Shown here in pieces: positions 1-6,924 of a DNA stretch of 14,390 nt (positions are counted from its first letter, which is position 1; the number at the start of each line of letters is the position of its first letter). The DNA is from JBFKUL01 sp041635755. GTDB lineage: Bacteria; Pseudomonadota; Gammaproteobacteria; Burkholderiales; SG8-39. The stretch is from assembly GCA_041635755.1 (NCBI GenBank), contig JBFKUL010000054.1:1-14390 (forward strand), read 5' to 3'. The notes under the pieces were generated by a model. It saw nothing but the letters and a program-made list of their open reading frames with translations, searched no databases and had not been told where the DNA came from. The translations under genes and the position numbers were made by a program.

Positions 1-962
1 ACATCGTGCCAGGCGTCATACAGTGCGGGCCTGAGCAAATCATTCATTGCGGCGTCGACGACAAGGAAATTCTTGGCTTCACCCGTCTTGACGTATTCGA
101 CCCGGGTGAGCAGCACGCCCGCGTTGCCCACAATGACGCGCCCCGGATCGACGATCAAGGTCTCACGCCGCCCCTCGAGCGCCGCGAGTGAACCGGCCAG
201 GAACTCCCGAATCGGCCTCGGCTGTTCGTCCTTGTAACGGATGCCGATGCCGCCACCGATGTCGATGTGACGGAGCCGGATGCCGGCGCCTTCGAGTTCT
301 CGCGCAAGGGCAACCAGCCGCTCGACCGCAGCGACATAGGGCGCGGGGTCGGTGAGCTGGGAGCCGATGTGACAGCCGATGCCCACCACCTCGATGTGCG
401 GCATGCGAGAAGCTTCTCGATAAAGACGCCGCGCCTCGCCGTGCGCCACGCCGAACTTGTTCCTCTTGAGGCCCGTGGAGATGTAAGGGTGAGTTCTTGC
501 GTCGACGTCCGGATTCACCCGAAACGCGACTGGCGCCCGGGTGCCGAGGCGCGCGGCGATCGTCTCCACCCGCGCGAGCTCGGCGTCCGACTCGAGATTG
601 ATGCACAGGACGCGCGCGCGCAGTGCCTGCTCGATCTCCGCTTCGGACTTGCCGACGCCGGAGAACACCGTCTTACGCGCGTCGCCCCCCGCGGCCAACA
701 CGCGCGCCAGCTCGCCGCCGGATACGATGTCGAAGCCTGCGCCAAGGCGCGCCATCAGGCCCAGCACCGCGAGGTTGGAGTTCGCCTTGACCGAGTAACA
801 CAGCAGGGCGTCGCGCCCCGCGAGCGCCTGCGCGAACTCGCCGTAAGCGCGCTCGATCGCGGTGCGCGAATACACGTAGCACGGCGTACCGAAGCGGCGC
901 GCGACGTCATCGAGCGGCACCTGGTCGGCGCAAAGCACACTGTTACGATAGGCGAACCCCAT
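1..962 (-). CDS. lysA: Diaminopimelate decarboxylase, 3' end cut by window edge
   Basis: PLP-dependent fold-type III enzyme that decarboxylates meso-diaminopimelate to L-lysine, the last step of lysine synthesis, in the cytosol. About 320 residues are visible, read leftwards from an ATG at 962-960; the family is usually about 410-420 residues, so roughly the last quarter, with the C-terminal Cys-Glu active-site segment, lies outside. Visible signatures are the PLP-lysine motif YSVKANSN (K59), FRVNPDVDARTHPYIS, the HIGSQLT motif, the glycine-rich phosphate-binding DIGGGIGIRY, and DAAMNDLLRPALY near the edge. The usual EPGR motif reads DPGR here (residues 272-275, GAT codon). No strong Shine-Dalgarno precedes the ATG. 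lptM ends 16 nt upstream on the same strand, so the two are very likely cotranscribed. The identification is secure. Confidence 0.95.
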   Translation of the reverse strand, partial: MGFAYRNSVLCADQVPLDDVARRFGTPCYVYSRTAIERAYGEFAQALAGRDALLCYSVKANSNLAVLGLMARLGAGFDIVSGGELARVLAAGGDARKTVFSGVGKSEAEIEQALRARVLCINLESDAELARVETIAARLGTRAPVAFRVNPDVDARTHPYISTGLKRNKFGVAHGEARRLYREASRMPHIEVVGIGCHIGSQLTDPAPYVAAVERLVALARELEGAGIRLRHIDIGGGIGIRYKDEQPRPIREFLAGSLAALEGRRETLIVDPGRVIVGNAGVLLTRVEYVKTGEAKNFLVVDAAMNDLLRPALYDAWHD

Positions 963-978
963 GCTTGAGCCGTTTGCG

Positions 979-1164
979 CTACTTGCGCTCGCGCTCGGCA
1001 TCGTCCCGGATACGGTCATCCGGGTAGGGCACCGGCTGGTACGGTTCCGGCCTTGGTGGTTTGACGCCTGGGGGGGGATCGCCGCGCAGGTAAAGGGGGC
1101 CTTTTTGGCCGCACCCTGCGGCGGCAACAACCACCGTCACGGCGAGGACAAAGGCGAGGCGCAT
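979..1164 (-). CDS. lptM: LPS-assembly lipoprotein LptM (LppL/YifL family)
   Basis: A 61-residue lipoprotein. The N-terminus is a short type II signal peptide with a hydrophobic core (about residues 3-16) ending in lipobox AAGC, with the acylated cysteine at residue 18. CGQKGPLYL follows directly and is the family hallmark. The rest is proline-rich and then charged, with no folded domain. In enterobacteria LptM binds the LptD/LptE translocon and helps LptD mature; the same role here is inferred from family membership. It sits just upstream of lysA, 16 nt apart, an arrangement widely conserved in beta- and gammaproteobacteria, and faces cyaY across 50 bp. Such small genes are often missed in annotation; the lipobox plus GQKGPLYL makes this one convincing. 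Confidence 0.9.
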   Translation of the reverse strand: MRLAFVLAVTVVVAAAGCGQKGPLYLRGDPPPGVKPPRPEPYQPVPYPDDRIRDDAERERK

Positions 1165-1214
1165 GATGTCGCAACGGCTAAAATAATCATGTTAGCACGC
1201 GGCCTTAGCGCAAC
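1165..1214. promoter_or_regulatory. Divergent lptM/cyaY intergenic region
   Basis: These 50 bp separate two genes read outward, so both promoters must lie here or inside the flanking genes. The centre (about 1179-1193) is a distinct AT-rich patch in GC-rich surroundings. On the plus strand it contains TAAAAT (1179-1184), a reasonable -10 for cyaY, but no good -35 at the right distance. On the minus strand TTGCGC (plus positions 1208-1213) could be a -35 for lptM, but no clear -10 matches it. Neither gene has a clear Shine-Dalgarno. Exact promoter positions are tentative. Confidence 0.35.
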
Positions 1215-1535
1215 ATGACCGAATCCGAGTTCGAACAGCTCGCCGAGAAAGCGCTGGTGCGCATCGAGGAATCGCTCGAGGAAAGCGGCGCCGAGGTCGA
1301 CATCGAAAGCGGTGCCGACGGTGTGCTCGAGCTCGAGTTCGAAGACGGCACCAAGATGATCGTCAACCGTCACAGCGCGGCGCGGGAGATCTGGGTGGCC
1401 GCAAAATCGGGCGGCTTTCATTTCCGCTGGGACGGCAACGTCTGGCGCGACAGCCGTGACGGCAGCGAGCTGTTCGCTGCGCTATCTAAGCTGGTGTCTT
1501 CTCAGAGCGGCAAAGGCGTGGTGCTCAAGCCCTGA
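1215..1535 (+). CDS. cyaY: Iron-sulfur cluster assembly protein CyaY (bacterial frataxin)
   Basis: A 106-residue protein, the usual length for bacterial frataxin. It binds iron through an acidic surface and modulates the IscS cysteine desulfurase during Fe-S cluster assembly in the cytosol. The sequence has the expected order: an acidic first helix (about residues 2-22, many Glu), a first strand with more acidic residues (EVDIES), a beta sheet containing LELEFEDGTKMIVNRH and REIWVAAKSGGFHFRW, then a final helix (about 87-97). The motif IWVAAKSGGFHF with the following W-DG is characteristic. The ATG at 1215 gives a standard-length protein; no obvious Shine-Dalgarno precedes it. It is a single-gene unit, divergent from lptM and convergent with mrcA, whose end lies 44 bp away. 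I see no hairpin terminator in that gap. Confidence 0.94.
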   Translation: MTESEFEQLAEKALVRIEESLEESGAEVDIESGADGVLELEFEDGTKMIVNRHSAAREIWVAAKSGGFHFRWDGNVWRDSRDGSELFAALSKLVSSQSGKGVVLKP

Positions 1536-1579
1536 GGACTGCACGATCAGCGCGAACTTCGTTTCCTTTGTCGGCTCGC

Positions 1580-3898
1580 CTAATTTGGCTGGCGGCTGAA
1601 CAGCTCGTCCAGCGTTCGCGGCTCCGCCGGAGGGGGCTCGGCGGGCGGTTTCTCCACCGGCACGTACTCGCGATAGAAGTACTCGGGCACGGTCTTCATG
1701 TCGCCCGGCGTCGTTGGGTCCGGGCCGCTTAGGGCCAGCACCACGCCCGGGGGCATCACGCGGGTCATTTCCGGTACGCCTTTGAGGGCGTGCTCCATGT
1801 AGCCCATCCAGACTGGCAGCGCCACCGAGCCCCCGGTCTGGTTCTTGCCGAGCGTCCGGGGCTGGTCGAACCCGACCCATGCGATACCGACACGCGTCGC
1901 GTGGTATCCCGCGAACCAGGCATCGATGAACTCGTTGGTGGTGCCGGTCTTGCCGGCGATGTCCGCCCGGCCCAGGCGCGCGGCACGCGCCGCGGTACCG
2001 TCGCGGGTCACGTCCTGCAGCAGGCTGTGCATGATGAAGGCGTTGCGCGAATCGATGACGCGCAGCGCTTCGTCGCCGGCACGCGGCGCGCTGGCGACGC
2101 CGAGCTCGTTGCCCCGGTCGTCGACGATTCGCCGGATGAAGTACGGCTCGACCAGATAGCCGCCGTTTGCGAACACCGCATAGGCGCGCGCCATCTGCAT
2201 CGGCGTGACCGAGCCGGCGCCAAGCGCCATCGTGAGATAGGCGGGATGCTTGTCGGCGTCGAAGCCGAAGCGGGTGACATAGTCCTGCGCGTACTTGGCG
2301 CCGATAGACTCTAGGATGCGGATCGAAACCATGTTCTTCGACTTCGAGAGCGCATTGCGAAGCCGCATCGGCCCCTCGAATTTCCCGTCGTAGTTTCTCG
2401 GCTCCCAGCGCTGGCTGCCCGTCACCTCCGCGTCAACCACGATCGGCTCGTCAGGGATCACGGTGGCCGGCGTGAAGCCCTTTTCGAGCGACGCGGAATA
2501 GATGAACGGCTTGAACGACGAGCCGGGCTGGCGCCATGCCTGGGTGATGTGGTTGAACTTACTGCGGTGAAAGTCGAACCCGCCCACTAGCGCAAGCACC
2601 GCTCCGTCGGCAGGATCGATGGCGATGAACCCGCCCTCCACTTCGGGCAACTGCGCGATTTGCCAGTTATCCCGCTCGTCGCGCTGCACGCGCACGATGG
2701 CGCCGCGCCGAATGCGTTTCTTCGGCGCTGCTTTCGGGTCGAGGGAGCTTGCGGCGAAGCGCAACCCTTCCCCGGAGAGGACCACCTTCTCTCCGCTTCG
2801 CAATACCGCCCTGACCTGCTTGGCGCTTGCCTCGAGCACCAGAGCGGCCAAGAGATCGTCGCTGTCGGCGTAGTCCGCGAGCGCCTCGTCATGCTCGTCC
2901 TCCGCGGCTGCCTCGGCCAGCTCCGCGAAACCTTCTGGTCCGCGATAGCCCTGGCGCCGGTCGTATTCCATGACGCCTCGGCGCAGCGATACATAGGCGG
3001 CAGCCTGGTCCGCCTTGCGGATCGTCGTGTAGACGCGAAACCCCCGGGAGTAGGCCTCGTCCGGGTAATGCTCGAAAATCGCCTGGCGCACCATCTCGGC
3101 AACGAACTGCGCTGGCGCTTCGTATTCGATCGCTTCGCGTCTTGCATGCAGTGGCGCCTTGACCGCTGCCTCGTGCTGCTCGGCCGTGATGTGCCCCAGT
3201 TCGCGCATCCGGCGCAGGACGTACTGTTGACGCTGTTTCGCTCGCTGCGGATTGGCGACCGGGTTGTAGGTGGAGGGCGCTTTCGGCAGTCCGGCAAGCA
3301 TTGCCGCCTCGGGCAGGGTCAGCTTCTCAAGCGACTTGCCGAAATAGCTCTGCGCCGCGGCGCCGAAGCCGTAAGCGCGTTGTCCGAGGTAGATCTGATT
3401 GATGTAGAGCTCGAGGATCTGGTCCTTGGTCAGGCTATGCTCGATCTTGAAGGCGAGCAGTGCCTCGTAGAGCTTGCGCGTGAGGGTCTTCTCCGAGGAC
3501 AGGAAGAAGTTGCGCGCGACCTGCATGGTAATGGTACTGGCCCCCTGGCGCCGGCCCCCGGCGAGCAAGTTTGAGTAGGCGGCGCGCAACACCCCGAGAT
3601 AGTCAATGCCCGTATGCTGGTAGAAACGCTCGTCCTCTGCCGAGATGATCGCCAGCTTGAGCGCGTCGGGCACGTCGGCCACGGTGATCAGCGAGCGTCG
3701 CTCCTCGCCGAATTCGCCGATCAACGCCCCTTCTGCGCTGTAGACCCGCAGCGGGATCTTGGGCTGATATTCGGTCAGCGCGTCGAGCGAAGGTAGGTTG
3801 GGCAAGGCGAGCAGGACCGCAAGCGCGAGGGTCACCGCGCCAAGCATTGCCGCGCCTAACAGCAAGGCTAGCGGAAAGATCAGAAAACGAAGCCACAT
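1580..3898 (-). CDS. mrcA: Penicillin-binding protein 1A, bifunctional transglycosylase/transpeptidase
   Basis: Class A PBP that polymerises glycan strands from lipid II and crosslinks their peptides on the periplasmic face of the inner membrane. Counting from a possible TTG at 3901 (773 residues): membrane anchor about 5-33; GT51 transglycosylase domain about 55-230 with catalytic E89 in EDERFYQHTG, the QGASTITMQ motif (119-127) and second glutamate E164; an OB-like linker about 300-420 with an acidic stretch (326-349); transpeptidase domain about 425-700 with SxxK (S461, K464), SKN (521-523) and KTG (651-653). The C-terminus is a Pro/Glu-rich tail. All catalytic residues are present. The ATG at 3898, one codon after the TTG, is the likelier start (772 residues); no strong Shine-Dalgarno distinguishes them. 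Often called ponA. It is divergent from pilM, a linkage conserved in beta- and gammaproteobacteria. Confidence 0.96.
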   Translation of the reverse strand: MWLRFLIFPLALLLGAAMLGAVTLALAVLLALPNLPSLDALTEYQPKIPLRVYSAEGALIGEFGEERRSLITVADVPDALKLAIISAEDERFYQHTGIDYLGVLRAAYSNLLAGGRRQGASTITMQVARNFFLSSEKTLTRKLYEALLAFKIEHSLTKDQILELYINQIYLGQRAYGFGAAAQSYFGKSLEKLTLPEAAMLAGLPKAPSTYNPVANPQRAKQRQQYVLRRMRELGHITAEQHEAAVKAPLHARREAIEYEAPAQFVAEMVRQAIFEHYPDEAYSRGFRVYTTIRKADQAAAYVSLRRGVMEYDRRQGYRGPEGFAELAEAAAEDEHDEALADYADSDDLLAALVLEASAKQVRAVLRSGEKVVLSGEGLRFAASSLDPKAAPKKRIRRGAIVRVQRDERDNWQIAQLPEVEGGFIAIDPADGAVLALVGGFDFHRSKFNHITQAWRQPGSSFKPFIYSASLEKGFTPATVIPDEPIVVDAEVTGSQRWEPRNYDGKFEGPMRLRNALSKSKNMVSIRILESIGAKYAQDYVTRFGFDADKHPAYLTMALGAGSVTPMQMARAYAVFANGGYLVEPYFIRRIVDDRGNELGVASAPRAGDEALRVIDSRNAFIMHSLLQDVTRDGTAARAARLGRADIAGKTGTTNEFIDAWFAGYHATRVGIAWVGFDQPRTLGKNQTGGSVALPVWMGYMEHALKGVPEMTRVMPPGVVLALSGPDPTTPGDMKTVPEYFYREYVPVEKPPAEPPPAEPRTLDELFSRQPN

Positions 3899-3953
3899 CA
3901 AGGTGCTTAGACCGGGTCCAGGCCGTTATGGTGCCGGGGGAAGCAAGGGGCGC

Positions 3954-3980
3954 ATTATAGGCTGTTGCTTTCTGTGGAAA
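3954..3980 (-). promoter_or_regulatory. Probable sigma-70 promoter of mrcA
   Basis: Read on the minus strand there is a perfect TATAAT (plus positions 3954-3959). The best -35 is weak: TTTCCA at 3975-3980 with a short 15-bp spacer. Transcription would start near 3947, leaving a leader of about 50 nt before the ATG at 3898. The -10 is convincing by itself and correctly placed in the divergent gap; the -35 assignment is tentative. Confidence 0.6.
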
Positions 3981-3983
3981 ATT

Positions 3984-3996
3984 CACTAGACACTAG
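3984..3996 (+). repeat. Direct repeat CACTAG, 7-bp period, in the mrcA-pilM gap
   Basis: CACTAG occurs at 3984-3989 and again at 3991-3996, one base apart. A third CTAG lies at 4009-4012. CTAG is normally one of the rarest tetranucleotides in proteobacterial DNA, so three copies within 27 bp of a divergent control region stand out. It may be part of a protein-binding site; this is inference only. Confidence 0.4.
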
Positions 3997-4010
3997 GGGG
4001 AGTTGTTGCT
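3996..4010 (+). promoter_or_regulatory. Possible sigma-54-like element upstream of pilM
   Basis: GG at 3996-3997, exactly ten bases, then GC at 4008-4009, with the -12 block reading TTGCT, which matches the sigma-54 consensus perfectly. The -24 block matches only its GG. No convincing sigma-70 -10/-35 pair was found for pilM in the same gap. If real, transcription would start near 4020, about 50 nt before the pilM ATG. A GG-N10-GC match is easily met by chance in GC-rich DNA, so confidence is low. Confidence 0.2.
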
Positions 4011-4030
4011 AGCATTTCACGCGATTTCTA

Positions 4031-4055
4031 CGTATCGCTCCTAAGAGCCGATACG
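4031..4055 (+). promoter_or_regulatory. Hairpin in the pilM leader, touching the ribosome binding site
   Basis: CGTATCG (4031-4037) pairs perfectly with CGATACG (4049-4055), and inside it CTC (4038-4040) pairs with GAG (4045-4047), leaving one bulged C and a CTAA loop: ten base pairs in 25 nt. The pilM Shine-Dalgarno (AAGGA, 4058-4062) starts three bases after the hairpin ends. It could affect translation or stability of the pil mRNA, or be a DNA operator. Confidence 0.5.
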
Positions 4056-4070
4056 AAAAGGAAAATAACG

Positions 4071-5147
4071 ATGGACCTCGACATCTTTAAGCCGAAGGCC
4101 CCGCCACTGTTCGGGCTGGATATCAGCTCGTCGTCGGTGAAAATGCTGGAAATCGTGGACGCCGGCAAGGGAGCCTATCGGGTCGACCGCTATGCCATCG
4201 AGCCGCTCGCCCGCGAGGCCGTAGTCGACGGCAACATCAACAACCTCGAAGCGGTAGCAGAGTCGGTCAAGCGCGCCTACAAACGCCTTGGCACGCGCAC
4301 CAAGCACGTGGCCATGGCAGTACCTACCGGCGCAGTGATCACAAAGAAGATTATCGTTCAGTCCACCCTGCGCGAGGAAGAACTCGAAATGCAGGTTGAA
4401 ACCGAGGCGAACCAGTACATCCCGTTCGCGCTCGATGAAGTGAACCTCGACTTTCAGGTGGCGGGTCCGTCGGCCTCGGGCTCGGATGAGCAGGAAGTGC
4501 TGATTGCCGCGACGCGCAAGGAAAAGGTTGAGGATCGCGTCGCGGTGGCTGAGTCGGCGGGTCTCAAGGCGCTGGTCATGGACGTCGAGTCCTACGCGCA
4601 GCAGGCGGCACTCTCGCTGGTGGTGCAGCAGCTTCCGGGTGGCGGACGCGATCAGAACATCGCCGTCGTCGACATCGGCGCCAACGTGATGAACGTCAGC
4701 GTGCTTCGCAACGAGCAATCGGTCTATACCCGCGAGCAGGCGTTTGGCGGTAACCAGCTGACCCAGGACATCGTCAGTCGCTACGGCATGAGCCCCGACG
4801 AGGCGGAGAACGCGAAGCGCACCGGCGGGTTGCCCGATGATTTCGAGACCGAAGTGCTGCGCCCGTTCATGGAGAATCTGTCGATGGAGGTGCAGCGGGC
4901 GCTGCAGTTCTTCTTCACTTCCACGCAGTTCAGTGCGGTCGACCAGATCCTTCTGGCCGGTGGTTCGGCGGTGGTGCCCGGCCTTGACGAAGCGGTCAAT
5001 ACCCGCACGCAGGTGCCGACCATGGTGGCGAATCCGTTCGCCGCGATGCAGACCTCGTCGCGTATTCAGCTCAAGCGATTGATGACCGACGCGCCTTCGC
5101 TCATCGTCGCGTGCGGCCTCGCCATTCGGAGGTTCGATCCGGTATGA
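4071..5147 (+). CDS. pilM: Type IV pilus assembly protein PilM (actin-like ATPase fold)
   Basis: Cytoplasmic 358-residue protein of the type IV pilus inner-membrane alignment complex. PilM has an FtsA/actin-like fold, binds ATP and grips the short cytoplasmic N-terminus of PilN. Visible are the first phosphate loop FGLDISSSSVKML (14-26), the 1C-like domain region with IPFALDEVNLDFQV (117-130) typical of PilM, the second phosphate motif VVDIGANVMNVSV (199-211), and the adenosine motif ILLAGGSAVVPGL (293-305). No signal peptide or membrane segment is seen. The start is supported by AAGGA (4058-4062), 8 nt before the ATG. It is the first gene of pilMNOPQ; its TGA overlaps the pilN ATG, so the two are probably translationally coupled. 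Length is normal for the family. Confidence 0.96.
   Translation: MDLDIFKPKAPPLFGLDISSSSVKMLEIVDAGKGAYRVDRYAIEPLAREAVVDGNINNLEAVAESVKRAYKRLGTRTKHVAMAVPTGAVITKKIIVQSTLREEELEMQVETEANQYIPFALDEVNLDFQVAGPSASGSDEQEVLIAATRKEKVEDRVAVAESAGLKALVMDVESYAQQAALSLVVQQLPGGGRDQNIAVVDIGANVMNVSVLRNEQSVYTREQAFGGNQLTQDIVSRYGMSPDEAENAKRTGGLPDDFETEVLRPFMENLSMEVQRALQFFFTSTQFSAVDQILLAGGSAVVPGLDEAVNTRTQVPTMVANPFAAMQTSSRIQLKRLMTDAPSLIVACGLAIRRFDPV
5128..5132 (+). promoter_or_regulatory. pilN ribosome binding site inside pilM
   Basis: GGAGG, 11 nt before the ATG at 5144. It lies within the last pilM codons and supports the start that overlaps the pilM stop, rather than an upstream in-frame start codon at 5111, which would lengthen the pilM overlap and add a non-homologous arginine-rich tail before the conserved INLLPHRE. 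Confidence 0.7.
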
Positions 5148-5746
5148 CGATTCGCATCAACCTGCTGCCGCATCGCGAGGAGCGCAGAAAGCGCGCCCGC
5201 ACCCATTTCGCGGTGCTTGCCGGATTGACGGCGGCGCTTGGCCTGGTCATCGTAGGTGCGGTGCATATCTTCTATGCCGGTCAGGTGTCCACCCAGCAGG
5301 ACCGTAACCGATTCCTGAAGAACGAGATCTCGAAGCTCGACAAGGACATTGCCGAGATCAAGAAGCTCAAGGAAGAGATCCAGGCGCTGCTCGCGCGCAA
5401 GCAGGTTATCGAGACGCTGCAGGCGGACCGCTCGCAGACGGTCCATCTGCTCGACGAACTTGTGCGGCAGATGCCCGAAGGCGTCTATTTGAAGTCGGTG
5501 AAGCAGCGCGGGCTGCAGGTGGCGCTCAGCGGCTACGCGCAGTCGAACGCGCGTGTCTCGACGCTGATGCGCAACATCGAGGCTTCGCCCTGGCTTGAAA
5601 AGCCCGAACTGATCGAAATTCGCGCCGGCACCGTCGACAAGCGGCGCGTATCGGAATTCAACCTGAATCTGTCGCTCAAGCGCCCCACGCAGGAAGAGGC
5701 GAAGGACAAGGCGCCTGCCAAGGGTGCCGCGGAGAAGAAGGGGTAA
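5144..5746 (+). CDS. pilN: Type IV pilus assembly protein PilN
   Basis: A 200-residue bitopic inner-membrane protein that pairs with PilO and links cytoplasmic PilM to the periplasm. The cytoplasmic N-terminus TIRINLLPHREERR (2-15) is the conserved PilM-binding peptide. One transmembrane helix follows (about 22-44), then a coiled coil rich in Lys, Glu and Leu (about 48-95) and a compact ferredoxin-like domain (about 100-180). The last 20 residues are charged and Ala/Lys-rich, probably disordered. The ATG overlaps the pilM stop as ATGA, and pilO begins 3 nt after the TAA. Length and layout are typical, and identity is supported independently by position. Confidence 0.95.
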   Translation: MTIRINLLPHREERRKRARTHFAVLAGLTAALGLVIVGAVHIFYAGQVSTQQDRNRFLKNEISKLDKDIAEIKKLKEEIQALLARKQVIETLQADRSQTVHLLDELVRQMPEGVYLKSVKQRGLQVALSGYAQSNARVSTLMRNIEASPWLEKPELIEIRAGTVDKRRVSEFNLNLSLKRPTQEEAKDKAPAKGAAEKKG

Positions 5747-5749
5747 GAC

Positions 5750-6403
5750 ATGGCGGTCGACTTCAAGAAGTACGTCGACGAGTTTAGGAACCTCAATGCG
5801 CGCGATCCGGGGACCTGGCCCGCGATCCCGAAGATTGCGGCATTGCTTGGCATCCTCGTCGTGCTGCCGGTGGCGGGTTATTTCCTGGACTGGCAGGAGC
5901 AGATCGACGAGCTCGAGCGCGGCCGGCAGGAAGAGATCAAGCTCAAGGGTGAGTACCTCAATAAGAAGCGTCAGGCGGTGAACCTCGACCTGCACGCGCA
6001 ACAGCTCAGGGAAATCGACACCCAGTTCGGCGCGCTGTTGCGCCAACTGCCGAATCGCTCGCAGATGGACGCATTGCTCGTCGACATCAACCAGGCCGGA
6101 CTGGGTCGCGGACTGCAGTTCGAGCTTTTCAAACCGGCCTCCTCGGAAAGCGTGCGCGAGTTTTACGCTGAATTGCCGATCCAGGTGAAGGTGCTCGGCA
6201 CCTACCACGACATGGGCGCGTTCGCGAGCGACGTCGGCCAGCTCTCGCGCATCGTTACGCTAAGTGACGTTTCGATCGACGCGACCAAGGACGGCGTCTT
6301 AGTCATGGAGTCGACCGCGCGCACGTTCCGTTACCTCGACGAAGAGGAAGTCGCTGCGCAGCGCAAGGCGCAGCAGGCGGCGAGGAAAGGAGCGAAACGA
6401 TGA
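5750..6403 (+). CDS. pilO: Type IV pilus assembly protein PilO
   Basis: A 217-residue bitopic inner-membrane protein that heterodimerises with PilN and contacts PilP. It has a cytoplasmic N-terminus with the FRNLNARDPGTWP signature (12-24), a transmembrane helix (about 27-46), a coiled coil (about 48-100, with LPNRSQMDALLVDI typical of PilO at its end) and a ferredoxin-like periplasmic domain containing the ELPIQVKVLGTYHDMGAF region (141-158). The C-terminus is a short basic tail. A purine-rich AAGGGG sequence in the pilN tail precedes the start. The final TGA overlaps the pilP ATG. Together with PilM, PilN and PilP it forms the complex that lines the pilus machine up with the PilQ secretin. 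Confidence 0.95.
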   Translation: MAVDFKKYVDEFRNLNARDPGTWPAIPKIAALLGILVVLPVAGYFLDWQEQIDELERGRQEEIKLKGEYLNKKRQAVNLDLHAQQLREIDTQFGALLRQLPNRSQMDALLVDINQAGLGRGLQFELFKPASSESVREFYAELPIQVKVLGTYHDMGAFASDVGQLSRIVTLSDVSIDATKDGVLVMESTARTFRYLDEEEVAAQRKAQQAARKGAKR

Positions 6404-6924
6404 GGCGCTTTCTCGTTCTCGTCGGTGCCGTGATGCTCACCGCATGCAGCGGGGAGGAATTTGGCGACCTGAAACAAGAGCTCAATCAGATGACCAAGGA
6501 TCTGCGCGGTCGCGTCGACCCGCTGCCGCAGGTCAGACCCTATGAGCCGGTGGCCTATCAGGCCGAGGGCGAGACCGATCCGTTTCGGCCCGAGCGGCTC
6601 AACATTGCCGCTTCCGTCGGGAATCGCACGGTAAGCAAGCTCGCGCCCGACCCGAGCCGGCCCAAGGAGCCGCTCGAGGCGTTCCCCCTCGAGTCGATCC
6701 AGATGGTCGGCTCGCTGACGCAATCCAAAGAAACCTTCGGACTGGTCAAGGCCGGACCGAATCTCTATCGCGTCAAGAAGGGTAACTACATGGGCCAGAA
6801 TTTTGGCGTCATCACGGGCATCGAGGAAGCGCTAATCAACATCAAAGAGCTGGTCCAGGACAGCGGTGGCGAGTGGGTGGAACGCGCCAGCTCGCTGCAA
6901 CTGCAGGAGGTGAGCAAACGATGA
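6400..6924 (+). CDS. pilP: Type IV pilus assembly lipoprotein PilP
   Basis: A 174-residue inner-membrane lipoprotein. It has a signal peptide with lipobox LTAC and acylated C16, a flexible proline-rich stretch (about 40-60), the conserved DPF (60-62), a second linker, and a C-terminal beta-sandwich homology region (about 92-172) with LESIQMVGSL and YRVKKGNYMGQNFG. PilP's linker binds the PilN/PilO dimer and its folded domain docks on the N0 domain of PilQ, bridging the two membranes. A strong Shine-Dalgarno (AAGGAG, 6387-6392) lies 7 nt before the ATG. The gene overlaps pilO upstream and pilQ downstream, both as ATGA. Length is normal. Confidence 0.95.
   Translation: MRRFLVLVGAVMLTACSGEEFGDLKQELNQMTKDLRGRVDPLPQVRPYEPVAYQAEGETDPFRPERLNIAASVGNRTVSKLAPDPSRPKEPLEAFPLESIQMVGSLTQSKETFGLVKAGPNLYRVKKGNYMGQNFGVITGIEEALINIKELVQDSGGEWVERASSLQLQEVSKR
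6905..6910 (+). promoter_or_regulatory. pilQ ribosome binding site inside pilP
   Basis: A perfect AGGAGG, 10 nt before the ATG at 6921. It fixes the pilQ start: an in-frame GTG at 6873 would add 16 residues ahead of the signal peptide and has no such site. Confidence 0.8.

Noticed and set aside
1536..1579. Possible bidirectional terminator between convergent cyaY and mrcA
   Set aside because: I looked for a stem followed by a T tract on both strands and found none; termination may be Rho-dependent.
2800..2925. Acidic insertion in the PBP1A linker as a novel domain
   Set aside because: Class A PBPs of proteobacteria normally carry a variable OB-like segment here, and this one is of ordinary length.
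2660..3574. A 304-codon plus-strand open frame inside mrcA
   Set aside because: Antisense to the PBP1A transglycosylase and linker coding sequence, where all catalytic motifs are intact on the minus strand.
5066..6208. A 380-codon minus-strand open frame across pilN and pilO
   Set aside because: Shadow frame over two well-identified genes; the product has no recognisable domain.
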